64,000 nucleotides of DNA from Boswellia sacra (Eukaryota > Streptophyta > Magnoliopsida > Sapindales > Burseraceae). The stretch is taken from the NCBI GenBank assembly GCA_013180625.2, contig SNVD02002538.1, positions 1,594,173 through 1,658,172 on the forward strand, given 5' to 3'. Within the stretch, counting starts at the first letter, position 1, and every line of letters starts with the position of its first letter. The notes beneath the pieces are model-generated. The model was not told the DNA's origin, ran no database searches, and saw only the letters and a program-made list of their open reading frames with translations. Both the position numbers and the translations under genes were made by a program. Below are positions 47,178 to 58,400 of the stretch, one piece after another.

Positions 47178-48600
47178 ATGGGCAGGTTGTAAGTGGCTTA
47201 AGCCTATGGTTTTGGAAGCCTTGAGTGCTTAATAATATTTTGATGCCATGATTCATCTTCTCCCATACTTTCTTTTCTTTACAATTTCATCCTTCTAGCA
47301 TTTTTGTTTGTTATATAATAATTTGAAATTTATGACGAGCTACTCTAACACAGAGACAAAAAGTTTAAATAAAACCCGAATGAAAAAGGACTAAGAAAGT
47401 AAATTCTTCTAAAATATGAACTTCCTTAATAAGTTATAATTATAATACAAAAAAAACTATAATTGAAAAAGACCATAAAAAAAATCTAAACTTGAATCCT
47501 AACAAAAAGATATATTAAGAAAATTAAAACTTTCCCAACAATGTAGTTTTGAGGTTCTAAAAGAAAAATACCTGTAAGACATAATTAATGACTTGTTCAT
47601 ACTCTTAAAAAACATCACTACATATACATTAAATTCAATTTAACTCTTGGCAATAAATATGTGTATTTTGAAATAAGTGTGGGTTGAATTGTTATTGTAA
47701 AGAGCAAATGTGCTACTTTTATTAGTATTTCAAAAGTACTCTTAAAAAGAAAGCAATCTTAAGAGTAATTTATATATGACTCTTAATGGGTTTGATAACA
47801 AAAAAGTAACTGGACACTTCTACATATGTAGGTATAGGTTTCACTCAATTTAAATGTGGGCAAATGTCACACGTTACCCCTGGGTTTAGGCCAAATTACG
47901 AGTTATACATTTTGTCAAGTTGTATTAGTGTCTGCCCCTACCTTTTCAAATGTCATCATAAACCACCATTCTATTAATTTTGTTCTTAAATAATGATAAA
48001 TAAGTTAAAATTTGAGGGTTATAATGGTCATTTAATAATATATAGTCAACAATATATAAAAGAATTTCTACTAAATAATTTATATTCCAATTCATATTTT
48101 TTGTTTTACATTCCCCGTTTCTCTCCCTCCACTCCATAGATGGGGGAAGCTTGCTAGAATAGACGTTGTAGATGGAAGCAACGGCGGAAGGTGATAGAGC
48201 AACCAAAGTGGCAGCGATATCACTATTTTCGTTTAGATCCTGATGTCTGGTGCTAGGATCTGAATCTTGTGAACTTGGGTTTTTATATTTTTTCTCTTTT
48301 AGCTGATTTTGGTGTGTTTTAATTTGATTTCATTTCCATCTTATTGACTGAATGGTTGAAGGATGGGTTTTTGGAGTAGTGACGATTGCTTTTTGGGTTT
48401 GTTGCATTTTTTGTCTTTTAATTATTTTGTCAGACGCAGCTGTGGTGCTTAGATTTGGTGGCTTTTATTTTTGATAAAATAGGCTGGAGTGGTGGGGGAA
48501 AAGCAAGATTGCAGTGAAGCAACTCTCTTCAAAATATAAGTAAGAAAATTTTGAATTTGTAAACGAAAATAGGCTTCAACTATGGCAGGAAGGCTTGAGG
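47178..48600. other. Intergenic, AT-rich; no gene seen
   Basis: The first bases complete the second copy of the 180-base duplication. The rest has no supported coding frame. The segment about 47860-48060 is slightly repeat-like in composition but I find no termini. Confidence 0.5.
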
Positions 48601-48726
48601 ATATTTGGGCACTTTGAAGCTATTCTTTGAGCCATAAGAGTTCCTTTAGTGATGTGCTAGTGAAAGGAGGGCTTGAACATGCATTATTGTTAGGAATATT
48701 TTGGTTCAAAGTTTGGCTTCTCTATT

Positions 48727-48737
48727 TGGTATCAAAG
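48727..48737 (+). other. Possible tRNA-Met primer-binding site upstream of the movement-protein relic
   Basis: TGGTATCAAAG resembles the initiator tRNA-Met primer site used by plant pararetroviruses and most copia/gypsy elements, 16 bases before the ATG at 48753. No LTR is recognised upstream, which favours a virus-derived origin. Confidence 0.4.
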
Positions 48738-48752
48738 ACACGGCAAATAAAA

Positions 48753-49556
48753 ATGGTTTTTGTTGTTCCTACTCCTTCTGTTAGAAAATCATTTTCATAT
48801 AAGCTTAATAGTTTGTATGAAATTCTATATTTTCTAGATAGTTCTCAACTTCCAACTTCTAATCTTCCTTATCTTAATCCATACCATGTGTATAAAAACC
48901 CTCTTTCTTGTTTTTATAAAACTATAAAAACCTTAATCAATCCTTCTCCTCCTAAGGTAAAAAATTATGTCCAATGTAGTATGTTTAAAGCTTACCAACT
49001 TCCTGCTACTCAGTTTGAACAATTTGTCCAAATAGATATTCCCAATCATTTAATTGATTTTTGGAAATGTAAAGGTATTACACATCTCCATTTTAGAGGT
49101 ATTCATTTTGCTCTTACTCATCATGCTCGAAAAGGTCTTCCTGTTACTTCTAGAATTGCTCTTGTAGACACTAGATTTCCAAATTATGAGCATGCTTGTT
49201 TAAGAATGGGCCAAACCACCCTTAATGCTAGTATTGTGATGATTACTATGTTTCCTAACTTCAATATGCCTATAAATGACCCTCAACTTCAAACATGTCT
49301 CAAATTACGAATTCAAGTTATTGGTGTTGTTCCTGTTGGTCCAACTTATATGGGCACGCTTCATTATCAAATATTGTCCAACTTATATGGGCACGCTTCA
49401 TTATCAAATATTATATAGGGTTCAAGATCATGCAATGGATATCGGTCTTCCAAATGAAACAAATGATTCTATATTGATTAATGTAGAATCAAACCAAGTT
49501 CAAGCTGTACTTTTGATCCAAAGCAAATTGCTCAAGAAAAGCTCAAGGAGTTGATA
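48753..49556 (+). pseudogene. 30K-type movement protein relic, endogenous pararetrovirus-like
   Basis: From the Met at 48753 the frame encodes a cell-to-cell movement protein of the 30K superfamily in the Caulimoviridae style. Visible segments: GITHLHFRGIHFALTHHARK, VTSRIALVDTRFPNYEHA (with the conserved Asp) and LNASIVMITMFPNFNMP. A 37-base tandem duplication (49339-49412) shifts the frame just before the final conserved part, which continues in another frame to about 49552 (LPNETNDSILINVESNQVQ). It is a dead relic: no replicase or capsid genes of this element are present in the window. A retrotransposon that acquired a movement protein is a weaker alternative. Confidence 0.75.
49339..49412. 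repeat. 37-base tandem duplication in the movement-protein relic
   Basis: GTCCAACTTATATGGGCACG... occurs at 49339-49375 and again at 49376-49412, identical. It causes the frame break. Confidence 0.95.
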
Positions 49557-50693
49557 CCCACTAAATGGGTTCCAATTATAAGGAAAGTCATACAGCTTCC
49601 TCATCAAAATCTACAGAACCTTATTTCAAAAGAACATCCATTAGAAAGCTTCAAGTCCATTTTGCTTCAAAAAAGCCTTCGATAGAACCTTTTTCAACCG
49701 AATTTAGAATTTCTCCAGCTACGCCAATAGAAATTTATGCTTTTGATGAATAAGGAAACTCGATCTATATGCTTCAAGAACATCAGCCTGGTAATCTTTA
49801 TTGCAATTGTCCTGCTTGCTTAGAGCACGCTAATCCTTTTAGGCACCAAGTCAAAGAAGAGTACACAGGCTTCCAAAGCCTCATACATCTGATTTTTTTT
49901 TTATGAGGCATATAAGAAAAAGTCTTTTGGTTATGATTTGTTAGGAGAGATAAGTGGCAAGTTTGACATTGTAGTCAAATACACTAGCCCAATCCATCTG
50001 ATAGTCCCAGAACCTTCTAGATAAGATGATCCAGATGACGAACCTTCTTCTTTTGGTTATGATTTGTTAGGAGAGCTAAGTGGCAAGTTTGACATTGTAT
50101 TCAAATACACTAGCCCAATCTAGCTGATAGTCCCAGAACCTTCTAGATAAGATGATCCAGATGACGAACCTTCTTCTTTTGATTCTTCAGATCCTAAACC
50201 AACAATCCTGATCTCTGTTCCCCAAAAGAGATACGTGCCTAGAGCTATTTGGATTCCAAAGAAGCATACAAAAGTAGCTCTTTCTTCTATAGCTATGTAC
50301 CAATCAGATCCTGAATTATTTCCTTATCTCGAGTCAAGAGAAGATCTGGTTACTAGAAAGAAATTTGCATCGAAGGTTAAACCACCCACTTCTAGAAAAG
50401 CGAATGGACAACCTAAGCAAATGACTCAAACAGAAGCAGTAATAAATTGGCAATCTAAAAATGCTATGGTTCAAAATCAATATCTTCAAAAAATAGAGGC
50501 AAATACAAAAAGAATCGAATCTAAGATCGATTCTCATCAACAACAAGTGTTGATCCCTCTTGAAGCACTAAAAAAAAGAATTGAAGATCTCCATCAAACT
50601 ATTCTTCAGCATCTGAAACAATCCATTCCTTTTCAACATCTCCAAACTGAGATAAATCAATTAAAACAACAACTGACTTCTTTAAAGGAATGA
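49557..50693 (+). pseudogene. Downstream part of the pararetrovirus-like relic, with coiled-coil segment
   Basis: Broken frames continue on the plus strand: 49565-49753 (SKSTEPYFKRTSIRKLQV), then stops, then 50235-50693. The last frame begins with ALSSIAMYQSDPELFPYLES and ends in a Gln/Leu/Lys-rich heptad region (KKRIEDLHQTILQHLKQ, INQLKQQLTSLKE) that predicts a coiled coil, as in the linker between movement and capsid domains of some caulimovirid polyproteins. A 126-base tandem duplication (about 49924-50175) lies between. It ends at a TGA at 50691 and is soon followed by the left end of a hAT element. Confidence 0.55.
49924..50175. repeat. 126-base tandem duplication
   Basis: The block starting CTTTTGGTTATGATTTGTTA at 49924 repeats from 50050 with few changes (GAGATAAG versus GAGCTAAG). 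Period 126. Confidence 0.92.
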
Positions 50694-50765
50694 TTTCTTC
50701 TACTCAACCCTCACAACATCCTTTAGACAGGCTCTTTACCACTGTTTTTTCGCCATCCCTTCTAC

Positions 50766-53396
50766 TAGGGGTAGGAATTTTTGACATGACCTGCAAACCC
50801 GACACGACACAACATGCAAATTAGCGGGTTTGGGTTTACCTTAATCATGTTTGGGTCGTGTTTTGGTTGAAATTTTTAACCCGTTTAATAATTGGGTTGT
50901 GTTCGAGTTGAGGGTCTGAACCCACGGATGACACGAACCCATTTAATGGCACGAATCCGTTTAGTGACACGAACCCGTATAATGACATGAACCCATTTAG
51001 TGACTCGTATAACCCAAATAAAACATAATATCATAAAGACACGAATTGACAATTTGGCACGATTAAATTTTGAATAAGTAAAATTACAAACACAAGTCAA
51101 AAATTAATTTGAATTTTAAACTGCTAAAGAAAGGTAAAAAAAAATAGAGGACGAAAACCTAAATCAAATTTCATATTGAATACCAAAGCCAATCGCCTCC
51201 TCAGCTCACAAGCCTCTCCTCGCCACACAGCCTCTCCCTGCCTCACACTCACAGAGTCGACCGCCTCTAGCTTGCTGTCCGTCCACCTCGTAGTGACAGC
51301 ACCGCCTCCAAGCTCCAGCCCTCCACCTCGCAGCAATCATCTCTGTGCAGCTCCTTACCATTTCACCTCGTGGCGACAGCACCACATCCAAGTGGCAGCC
51401 CTCTTCCTTGCAACAACCAGTAACCTCTAGGCTTTTCCCTCTTGCTGCTGTCGTGTTAATAGAGCAGGTGAATTTAATGGGTTAGATTTGAATCATTTGA
51501 TGCTCTACTTTTTCAATTAATAAAAAATTAATGGCTTAGATTTGATGTTCTACTTTTTTAATTAATAAAAATTAATGGGTTAGATATGTTCATTAATTTA
51601 TTTGATCTTGGATATGTAGTGTGATCAATGTTGTTTTGGCATTAACGGTAATGGCTTTGCGGTGTTTGAGTTTAAGTTTGCGTGACTTGTTGATTTGAAA
51701 TTCTCAACGTTAGACTAAGTTAACTTTGTGCATTAACACATCATGAACCTCTCACAATGCTCCAGATTCACTTTAACATTAATTTATAATAATATTTTTT
51801 TGTTGTAAAAACACTATCAGAGTTGCCAATGCTTTGATGCATTTTTTAGTGAATAAATGCATGCACTTGACTGACAAGTGATAATGATGTTTCACATATT
51901 CAATTTATAATGAGCTTTAACAATTAAATTTTTTAAGCTTGGTGCTTAATAGTGCTAGATGTGGTTAGTCTATACTTTTATATTTTATTAAAAACTACAT
52001 CTAGATTTTGCAACTACAGCAAGCTTTAATGGCTTTGGCACGTGAAGCTTTATTGACATAAGAGGAAAGTAAATTTTTAATTCATAAACTTTGGCCTCAA
52101 AGTAAGAATAAACAATGGGCAAGGGCAAAGTTGCAAAATTTTTTTTTTGTTGCACACGGATGGCCATAAGCCTTTTCATTTTCTTAAATAATGACAAAAT
52201 TATATATCTCAAAATTTTCCTCTTTACATTTCACCTGGTCATCCTTTTTCTTACTCAGATTTCTTTTGCTTTCTACCCTCTTATGGAATATAATTGACTT
52301 CCAATCATCACCTTTTCTTTGATTTAGAATTGCTATGTACATGATAAAATCATATAATAGATTGCATATCATCTCTACATTGTGGTTTGTTCATTTAATG
52401 TTATTATTTTAAAGACCAATTTGACAATTTATGTATATGCATGTTTAATATGAACTAATAAATTAATATTTTGTTAAATCTGATTTTGTTTCTAATTTTA
52501 TGTAGTTTTAGTCTTTAAAATGGATACTTTGGGAATTAATTCACCCGTTGGAGTGGAATCTACTGAAGCAAGTGCATATGACATTTTTCAAGTGGGTAGT
52601 GAGAATGAAGATAGTACACAAGTAACAAAACAAGGCATAAGTCAAAGTGGGACATGCAAAAGAAAATTAACTTCAGTAGTCTGGAAATTTTTTGACATAC
52701 TACGAAGGGAAGGATATCCGGATAAGAAGCAAAGATCTAAATGTAAATTATGTAGAGTGATTTGCATCTCTGAATCTAGGCATGGAACGGGTAATTTGAA
52801 GCGACATTTGGAGACTTGTCCAAGAAGAAATTCACGTGATATAGGTCAGTATATGATAAACCAAATTGACGGCATTATGGGAGTCCGTAATCTTAAATTT
52901 GATCCTTTTGTCTTTCACGAAATGTTGTCTACTATAATTGTTATGCCCAATTTACCATTTTAGTTTGTTGAGTACAATGGTATTAGAAGAATTTTTAGTT
53001 ATTTGAATGAAGATGTGAAGTCCATTTGTAGAAAAACTGCGAAGCTTGATATTTTGAAGATATATAATAGGGAAAAGTCTAAAATAAAAGCTATGTTAGA
53101 AAAAGCACCTGCTAGGATAGGTCTAACCTTTGATTTGTGGACTTCCATAACTACAGATGGTTACTTGTGTCTTACAGCTCATTTTCCAGATAAAGATTGG
53201 GTTTCACAAAAGAGGGTGATAAACTTTTATGCTTTGTTACCTCCACACACTAGTGTTGTTTTGTTTGATAAAATATTTAAGTTGCTAAGTGAGTGGGGAA
53301 TTGAAAAAAGGATATTCTCAATCACTTTGGATAATACTATATCTAATGATATTTGTGTTGATTTTCTAAAAGCCCAATTAAATTAAAGGAAAACAT
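50766..53396 (+). mobile_element. hAT transposon, left part, 3'-truncated
   Basis: The left end TAGGGGTAGGAATTTTTGAC is a typical plant hAT terminus, with subterminal ACGAACCCGTTTA-type repeats to about 51000. A Ser/Pro-rich GC-rich stretch (51180-51430) and introns or spacer follow, then transposase pieces from 52520. The element stops at 53396 against CACTA-like sequence; no right terminus is seen. Confidence 0.7.
52520..53386 (+). pseudogene. hAT (RICESLEEPER-type) transposase remnant
   Basis: The first frame (52520-52963) has a BED zinc finger: VWKFFDILR, then CKLCRVIC and GTGNLKRHLETCPR. A stop after MPNLPF is followed by the second frame (53003-53386) with ARIGLTFDLWTSITTDGYLC and IFSITLDNTISND, hallmark segments of plant hAT transposases (the Asp in LTFDLW is catalytic). 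The C-terminal dimerisation domain is missing because the element is cut at 53396. Dead. Confidence 0.9.
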
Positions 53397-53402
53397 TATT
53401 GT

Positions 53403-53860
53403 CACTACAACAAGCCTTTTATGTCGGCCAGAAAATGACATATATCACTATATATGTCGGTTTTCACGCGACATAAAGTGACCTATCACGTATTCCTATA
53501 CGTGTCATTTGGTCAAACCGACACAAAATATTATGAAATTTGTGTCATTCAAAAATAGACGTGTATTGAGTAACTAATTGCCATAAACATGTCGGTTTTC
53601 AATAAATACGTGTCTGTTCATAAGTGACACAAATGTAGCGTCAGTCGTCGAACGACACATGGATCAAATCTTTTGTGTCACTTATGAAGTGACACCTAGT
53701 TTTAATTTGTCATTCACATAAAATATTATGTGTCACTTATGAAGTGACAATTAACTTGTGTTGTTTTTTGGCCGACATGTAAATTCAACCATATATAATA
53801 CATGTCAGCCTAAATCTGGAATTCAAGCCGACATGTATTATATAATTATTATTTTTAGAA
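53403..53860 (+). mobile_element. CACTA-type (En/Spm-like) transposon end with subterminal repeats
   Basis: Starts CACTACAACAAGCC, the terminal signature of CACTA elements. The next 400 bases are packed with direct and inverted short repeats such as GTGACA, TGTCGGTTTT, GTGTCACTTATGAAGTGACA. No matching opposite end is visible before MULE sequence begins, so this is one end or a deletion derivative. Confidence 0.65.
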
Positions 53861-53974
53861 ATATGGTTTTATATATGTATATATATACAAGAACACCTAG
53901 ATAACAAAAACAATGTAATAACTCAACAATTATAGAAAAAACATTTCATCATACACAACTGTGCCTTAATTCTT

Positions 53975-54905
53975 TCACCTAAAAAGCTTCAAAACCAAAT
54001 CACTCTGTTACTACCAAACTGCAAAAATTGATCATGTCATAAACAACTTTAGTGAGAGCTTTAATAGCTTACTTGGGTAATGGAGGTCTAAACCAATAGT
54101 GCCTCTTTCGAACCACATTAGAAAGAAATTGATGAGAATATTCCAAAAGAAAAAGATATTGGCTACAAAATGGAATTGTGATATGCCTCCCAATGTGAAA
54201 GCTGATGTTACAATTTTGATGAATGAAAGTAGACAGTTAAAGTTGATTCATTATGGTCACTTGGAGTTTGAGGTCATGGATGGAACTAGGACATTTGAGA
54301 TTAGGCCTTCTAACAAGTGATGTAAATATGGTGCATGGTCAATTGCTGGAATACCATGCAAACATGCCATGGGGGCTATTTGCTACTCTAGGATAAGCGT
54401 TGATAATTACATTGATCCATATTTGACAGCTCATGAATATTACATGAAGACATATGCAAGGCTGTTTCACCTCATACCAGATCAGACTAGTTGGCCTGAA
54501 AGTAATGGAGCTCCAATTCTACCACCTATAAAGACAAGAAGGATTGGAAGGCCTAAGAAACTAAGAAGAAAAGAGGCACATGAATCTACTTCAAGGAATA
54601 AGAGATCATTCATGCTTCATTACAGCTTTTGCAACTCTTCAACCCATAATAGAAAGACATGTAAGCTTGTTCCATCCAATGCAAGAAGACTAAGGGCTAA
54701 GGTAACTACCAATTTATTCTCTTAAATATTTTTCATTCTTACTTTATGCAGAACATAAATTAATATTTTCTTCATATTTGGCAGGGGCAAGTAACAGGAC
54801 CAGCTATTATTGAGGACCAGGTACAATATAACCTTCAATATAATGTTAATCAATCCTTCCAAGTTAACTATGTTACTACCAATCAAGCAAAGAGAGATCT
54901 TCAAA
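53975..54905 (+). pseudogene. Mutator-like (MULE) transposase C-terminal fragment
   Basis: Frames from about 54033 encode DHVINNFSESFNS, then 54099-54320 (HIRKKLMRIFQ, ADVTILMNESRQLKLIHYG), then 54369-54725 (ISVDNYIDPYLTAHEYY, LPPIKTRRIGRPKK). Between the last two lies GAWSIAGIPCKHAMG, the SWIM zinc-finger core; a stop (TGA) replaces one expected Cys codon. A short knuckle-like segment HYSFCNSSTHNRKTC follows, and a likely last exon starts at 54784. Only the C-terminal third remains. Confidence 0.85.
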
Positions 54906-55414
54906 CAAAATACCTATCAATGAAAACAGAATATAAATTTCTAGGATAAGAAAGCAATGCTCCACTTGCCTCTAATAATTTTCGAAGCTAGCATGCATGA
55001 CTTAATGGAAAAGATAAAAGATGGAAAAAGGATGTCTAAACAATACTACCCAATGAAAACATAATCAATGGCCATCTAACAAATCCAAAATATTTCATCA
55101 TCTAGTTCACATCCAAACAATATCAAACTACCAATAGGAGCTTGTTTTGAGTAATATCAAAATAGAAGTAGAAATGAGTTAACTCGACTTTAAGCCCAAA
55201 ATGGCTGGCAAAAAGTGCAAACCTAGCACATAAACTAGAAATAGATAACCTTTAAAGTTTAGATTTTAATGCCTTTCATGCTGGTCATCCATTCTCTACA
55301 TTAATTCTAACCCCCCATGCCAATTCACAACATATCTTCTAGACAACTCTTAACAGAAATTTTGAACTTGAAATAAAACATGCAATTTCAATATGTAAAT
55401 GCTCAGGACAATAC
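54906..55414. other. Spacer between MULE fragment and CLASP pseudogene; no gene seen
   Basis: No supported coding frame. The expected last exon(s) of CLASP are not found here on the minus strand. Confidence 0.5.
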
Positions 55415-58400
55415 CTTTTTCAAACAATTTATGCAAGTAACAAGAGTTTTCTCATCCTCAGTGACCAACAAAGGGACAATAACCTGCAGAATGCAGAATC
55501 AGTAATTAATAGCAACATTCATATTAGTACACTAGAACCACAAGACAAACAAATCCAAAACATTTAATTTCCACTGCTATTACTAGAAGATGACAAAGGC
55601 TAAAAACATCCAAAAATGAGGTACACGAGAATATGAGAGAGAAAGAGAGAGAGAGAGATAGAATTGTCAGAACTATATACACTTAAACATCTGAATGGAT
55701 CATATTGCGACAAAACCACAGTCAAGCAATGTTCAGCTTCATTTGAAACCTGAAGATGGATTTATAACATTAAGAACAAAACATATGGCAGGAGAATAAA
55801 GTAAAAATCTAGCTGAGTAGAAGTAAAATTACTTTCGGAACAACATCCTTTGTAACGTGAAGCAGCTTCTCAATCACAATCTCGATAGAATCTTCTATGG
55901 CATCTTTCTGTAAATATGAAAAATATAAGGTAAGTTATAATTTCATTAGAGAGGAAGAAAAGACATAAACTGATATGCACATACCTGATTTTTTAGCATT
56001 TCATTAATCAATGAAAGAGCAACCTCCCGAATTGAGGAATCAAAATCATCCAACACCTCAAGTACAGCCATCAAAATCTGATTGAAGTACTGCCATTATT
56101 TGAAAAGATGACATCAATGTATAGTTCAATGTCAATTGCAGTGTAGCAGAGAATTATTTTACCTAATGGACATAAAAATGTTCACTACACAATTAAAAAA
56201 TTTCAAACACAGAATCTACAAACATCACACAGGCTAGGTACATGAAATAGTAGGATATCACGTCAGAGTGACTTACATATGAACAAATTTTAACTGAAAA
56301 ATGGAGATAAAAGGAATTATGGAGAAAAAAGCAGCGGACAATTCTTTTTGAAAGACTAAGCTTTGAAGTAAGGAATTATGAAGAAAAACGCAGTGGACAA
56401 TCCTTTCTAGAAAGAGTAAGCTTTGAAGTATAAAAACTTGGAAATCCGTTAATTTTTTTTTTCTAGCAAAGAGATAGAAAAGCAGAACAAATCATATGAG
56501 ATTCAACAGTGTCTTAAGCATGTCTCTGTACAATCTCGAGTACAGCTGATAATGATATTACCAACTGGTACTTACTCATGCATGGTTGAGTCAACCAATG
56601 AAATGAATCTAATCAAAACAGTCAAATTAATGGCAGACCATTCTTGTGAAGAAATTTTAAAAAGCTAACTCATATTAGTTTTCACAGAGAGAATGAGGAG
56701 GGGAACGAGCAAATTCTAAAAGCTAGGATCCATATAATAGTCATACAAATAGAGTGATAGGGAAGCATAGGTGTGGGTTAAGTGCTTATTGCAACAAATC
56801 TAGATTGTCAAAAACAATACGCATGCTTGAGTTCCAAACAAGGTAGCAGAATGCGAGATTTAGTGAAAATGCCAAGGATGACAAAGTGAAAATTGGAACC
56901 CAACATTTTCATTAGCTTGAAGGAAAAATAAAAGATAAAAAAACAATTCCATATAAATTCATTCACATGAATCATGTACATTTGCATGTGCACACACATG
57001 AAAACAAACATAGAGAATGTAGTACAGAAACAGATCATGCCTTAGTCCAAATTGATGGATCACTAGCCACAGAAGCTTTAATTAGTTGTTGAAGTGCATC
57101 ATGCTTACTTGCAGAAGGGCTAACATCATTACCATTGCAAATCTAAAAAAAATAACAAGGAAACCCTTCATAAAGATGAAGTTCTTTTAAATCAATATTA
57201 TCAAGTATTCTGAAAGAAATAAATAATTTCTACGATTTTTTGTTCTATTCCTTTTTTTCTCCTTCCTTTCTTTTGCACAAATTTGAATAACTAACTCATA
57301 ACTACTAAAAGAAGGCTATGATGTCACAAAGCTTACCAGGTGAAGAATTTGGGGAATGCTAGGTTTAGCATCTGTGAGAGATTTGGTCTTTATAGCTGAT
57401 GGTTTATGATAATTAAGATCCAAATCAGCTGACATTTCATTATTATGCCCAACACCTCCAGATGCTCATAAGGGGTTGTCAGAGCTCACTAGATCATTAA
57501 TGTCTAGATGCGATGAAGACAAACCCTCCAAGTATTTGTTCGAACTAGTCAGATCCTTAGCTTTGGAAGTAACATCAGCATTAGAACCAGTCTCAAAGTT
57601 CTGACACGTACTCTCCTTAGTTTCATCAGAAGTTGTATGGTCCATCTACCTGTGATCAGGGTTGATTCTTGGACAGAGCTCCACTTCCTTCCACCATCAC
57701 TATCAACAAAACCAGAAGAATACTTTCCATAGTAATGACTCTTTTTGGAAGCGACAACATAGCCTTCTTCTGAAGATGTTCCGATAACATCCGATGGGTC
57801 ATAAGAGGACTTGGCAAGCTGCCTCTCTTTCTTGCTCTGAAAATAGTTCATTAGATCCACCTCAATACGAGGAGTAAACTGTTCAAGTGATCGCCTCAAG
57901 GAATTTTGTTCTTCAACTGATAAACTAAGAATAAAATTAAGCACAGCCGTTGAATCATAGTGAGAGTAGACAGATATAATGCATGTAATAGATGTTTCCT
58001 TAAGCTTAGTATTTTTATCATGGACCAATGGTGTCAACTTAGCAAGCCACAACTTCAGGATGCCAAGATTACCAGAACCTTCAGAATTCATTACAGGCTT
58101 GTTAAAGGAACTAATAGCAAACTCAATAACAGCCAGTTTGGCCCTTGATGACCGCTGTTCATCAAGCAAACGGAGCATTGCAGGTAAGAGAGAATTAACA
58201 CTATAAGTCTTGCTCACAATGTCCAACATTGTTGAGCAGGGTTGCCTAACTAACTCCTTTGGGTCTATCAGCCTAGAAAAAACATGGGGCAAGATTCTTT
58301 CCATGTAACTCTCAAAGGGCTTCCGACAATTTGGAATAATATCTGCAAGTGTTAAAAGAGCTGCCTGTGCAACTTTATGATGGGGGTCATCCAAGTGCTG

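Noticed and set aside
47860..48250. Possible short host gene near 48120-48250
   Set aside because: The GC-richer patch has no frame longer than chance and no splice partners that I could support.
51176..51430. Ser/Pro-rich 84-codon open frame on the plus strand
   Set aside because: It is GC-rich low-complexity sequence in the 5' part of the hAT element, open on both strands; no domain.
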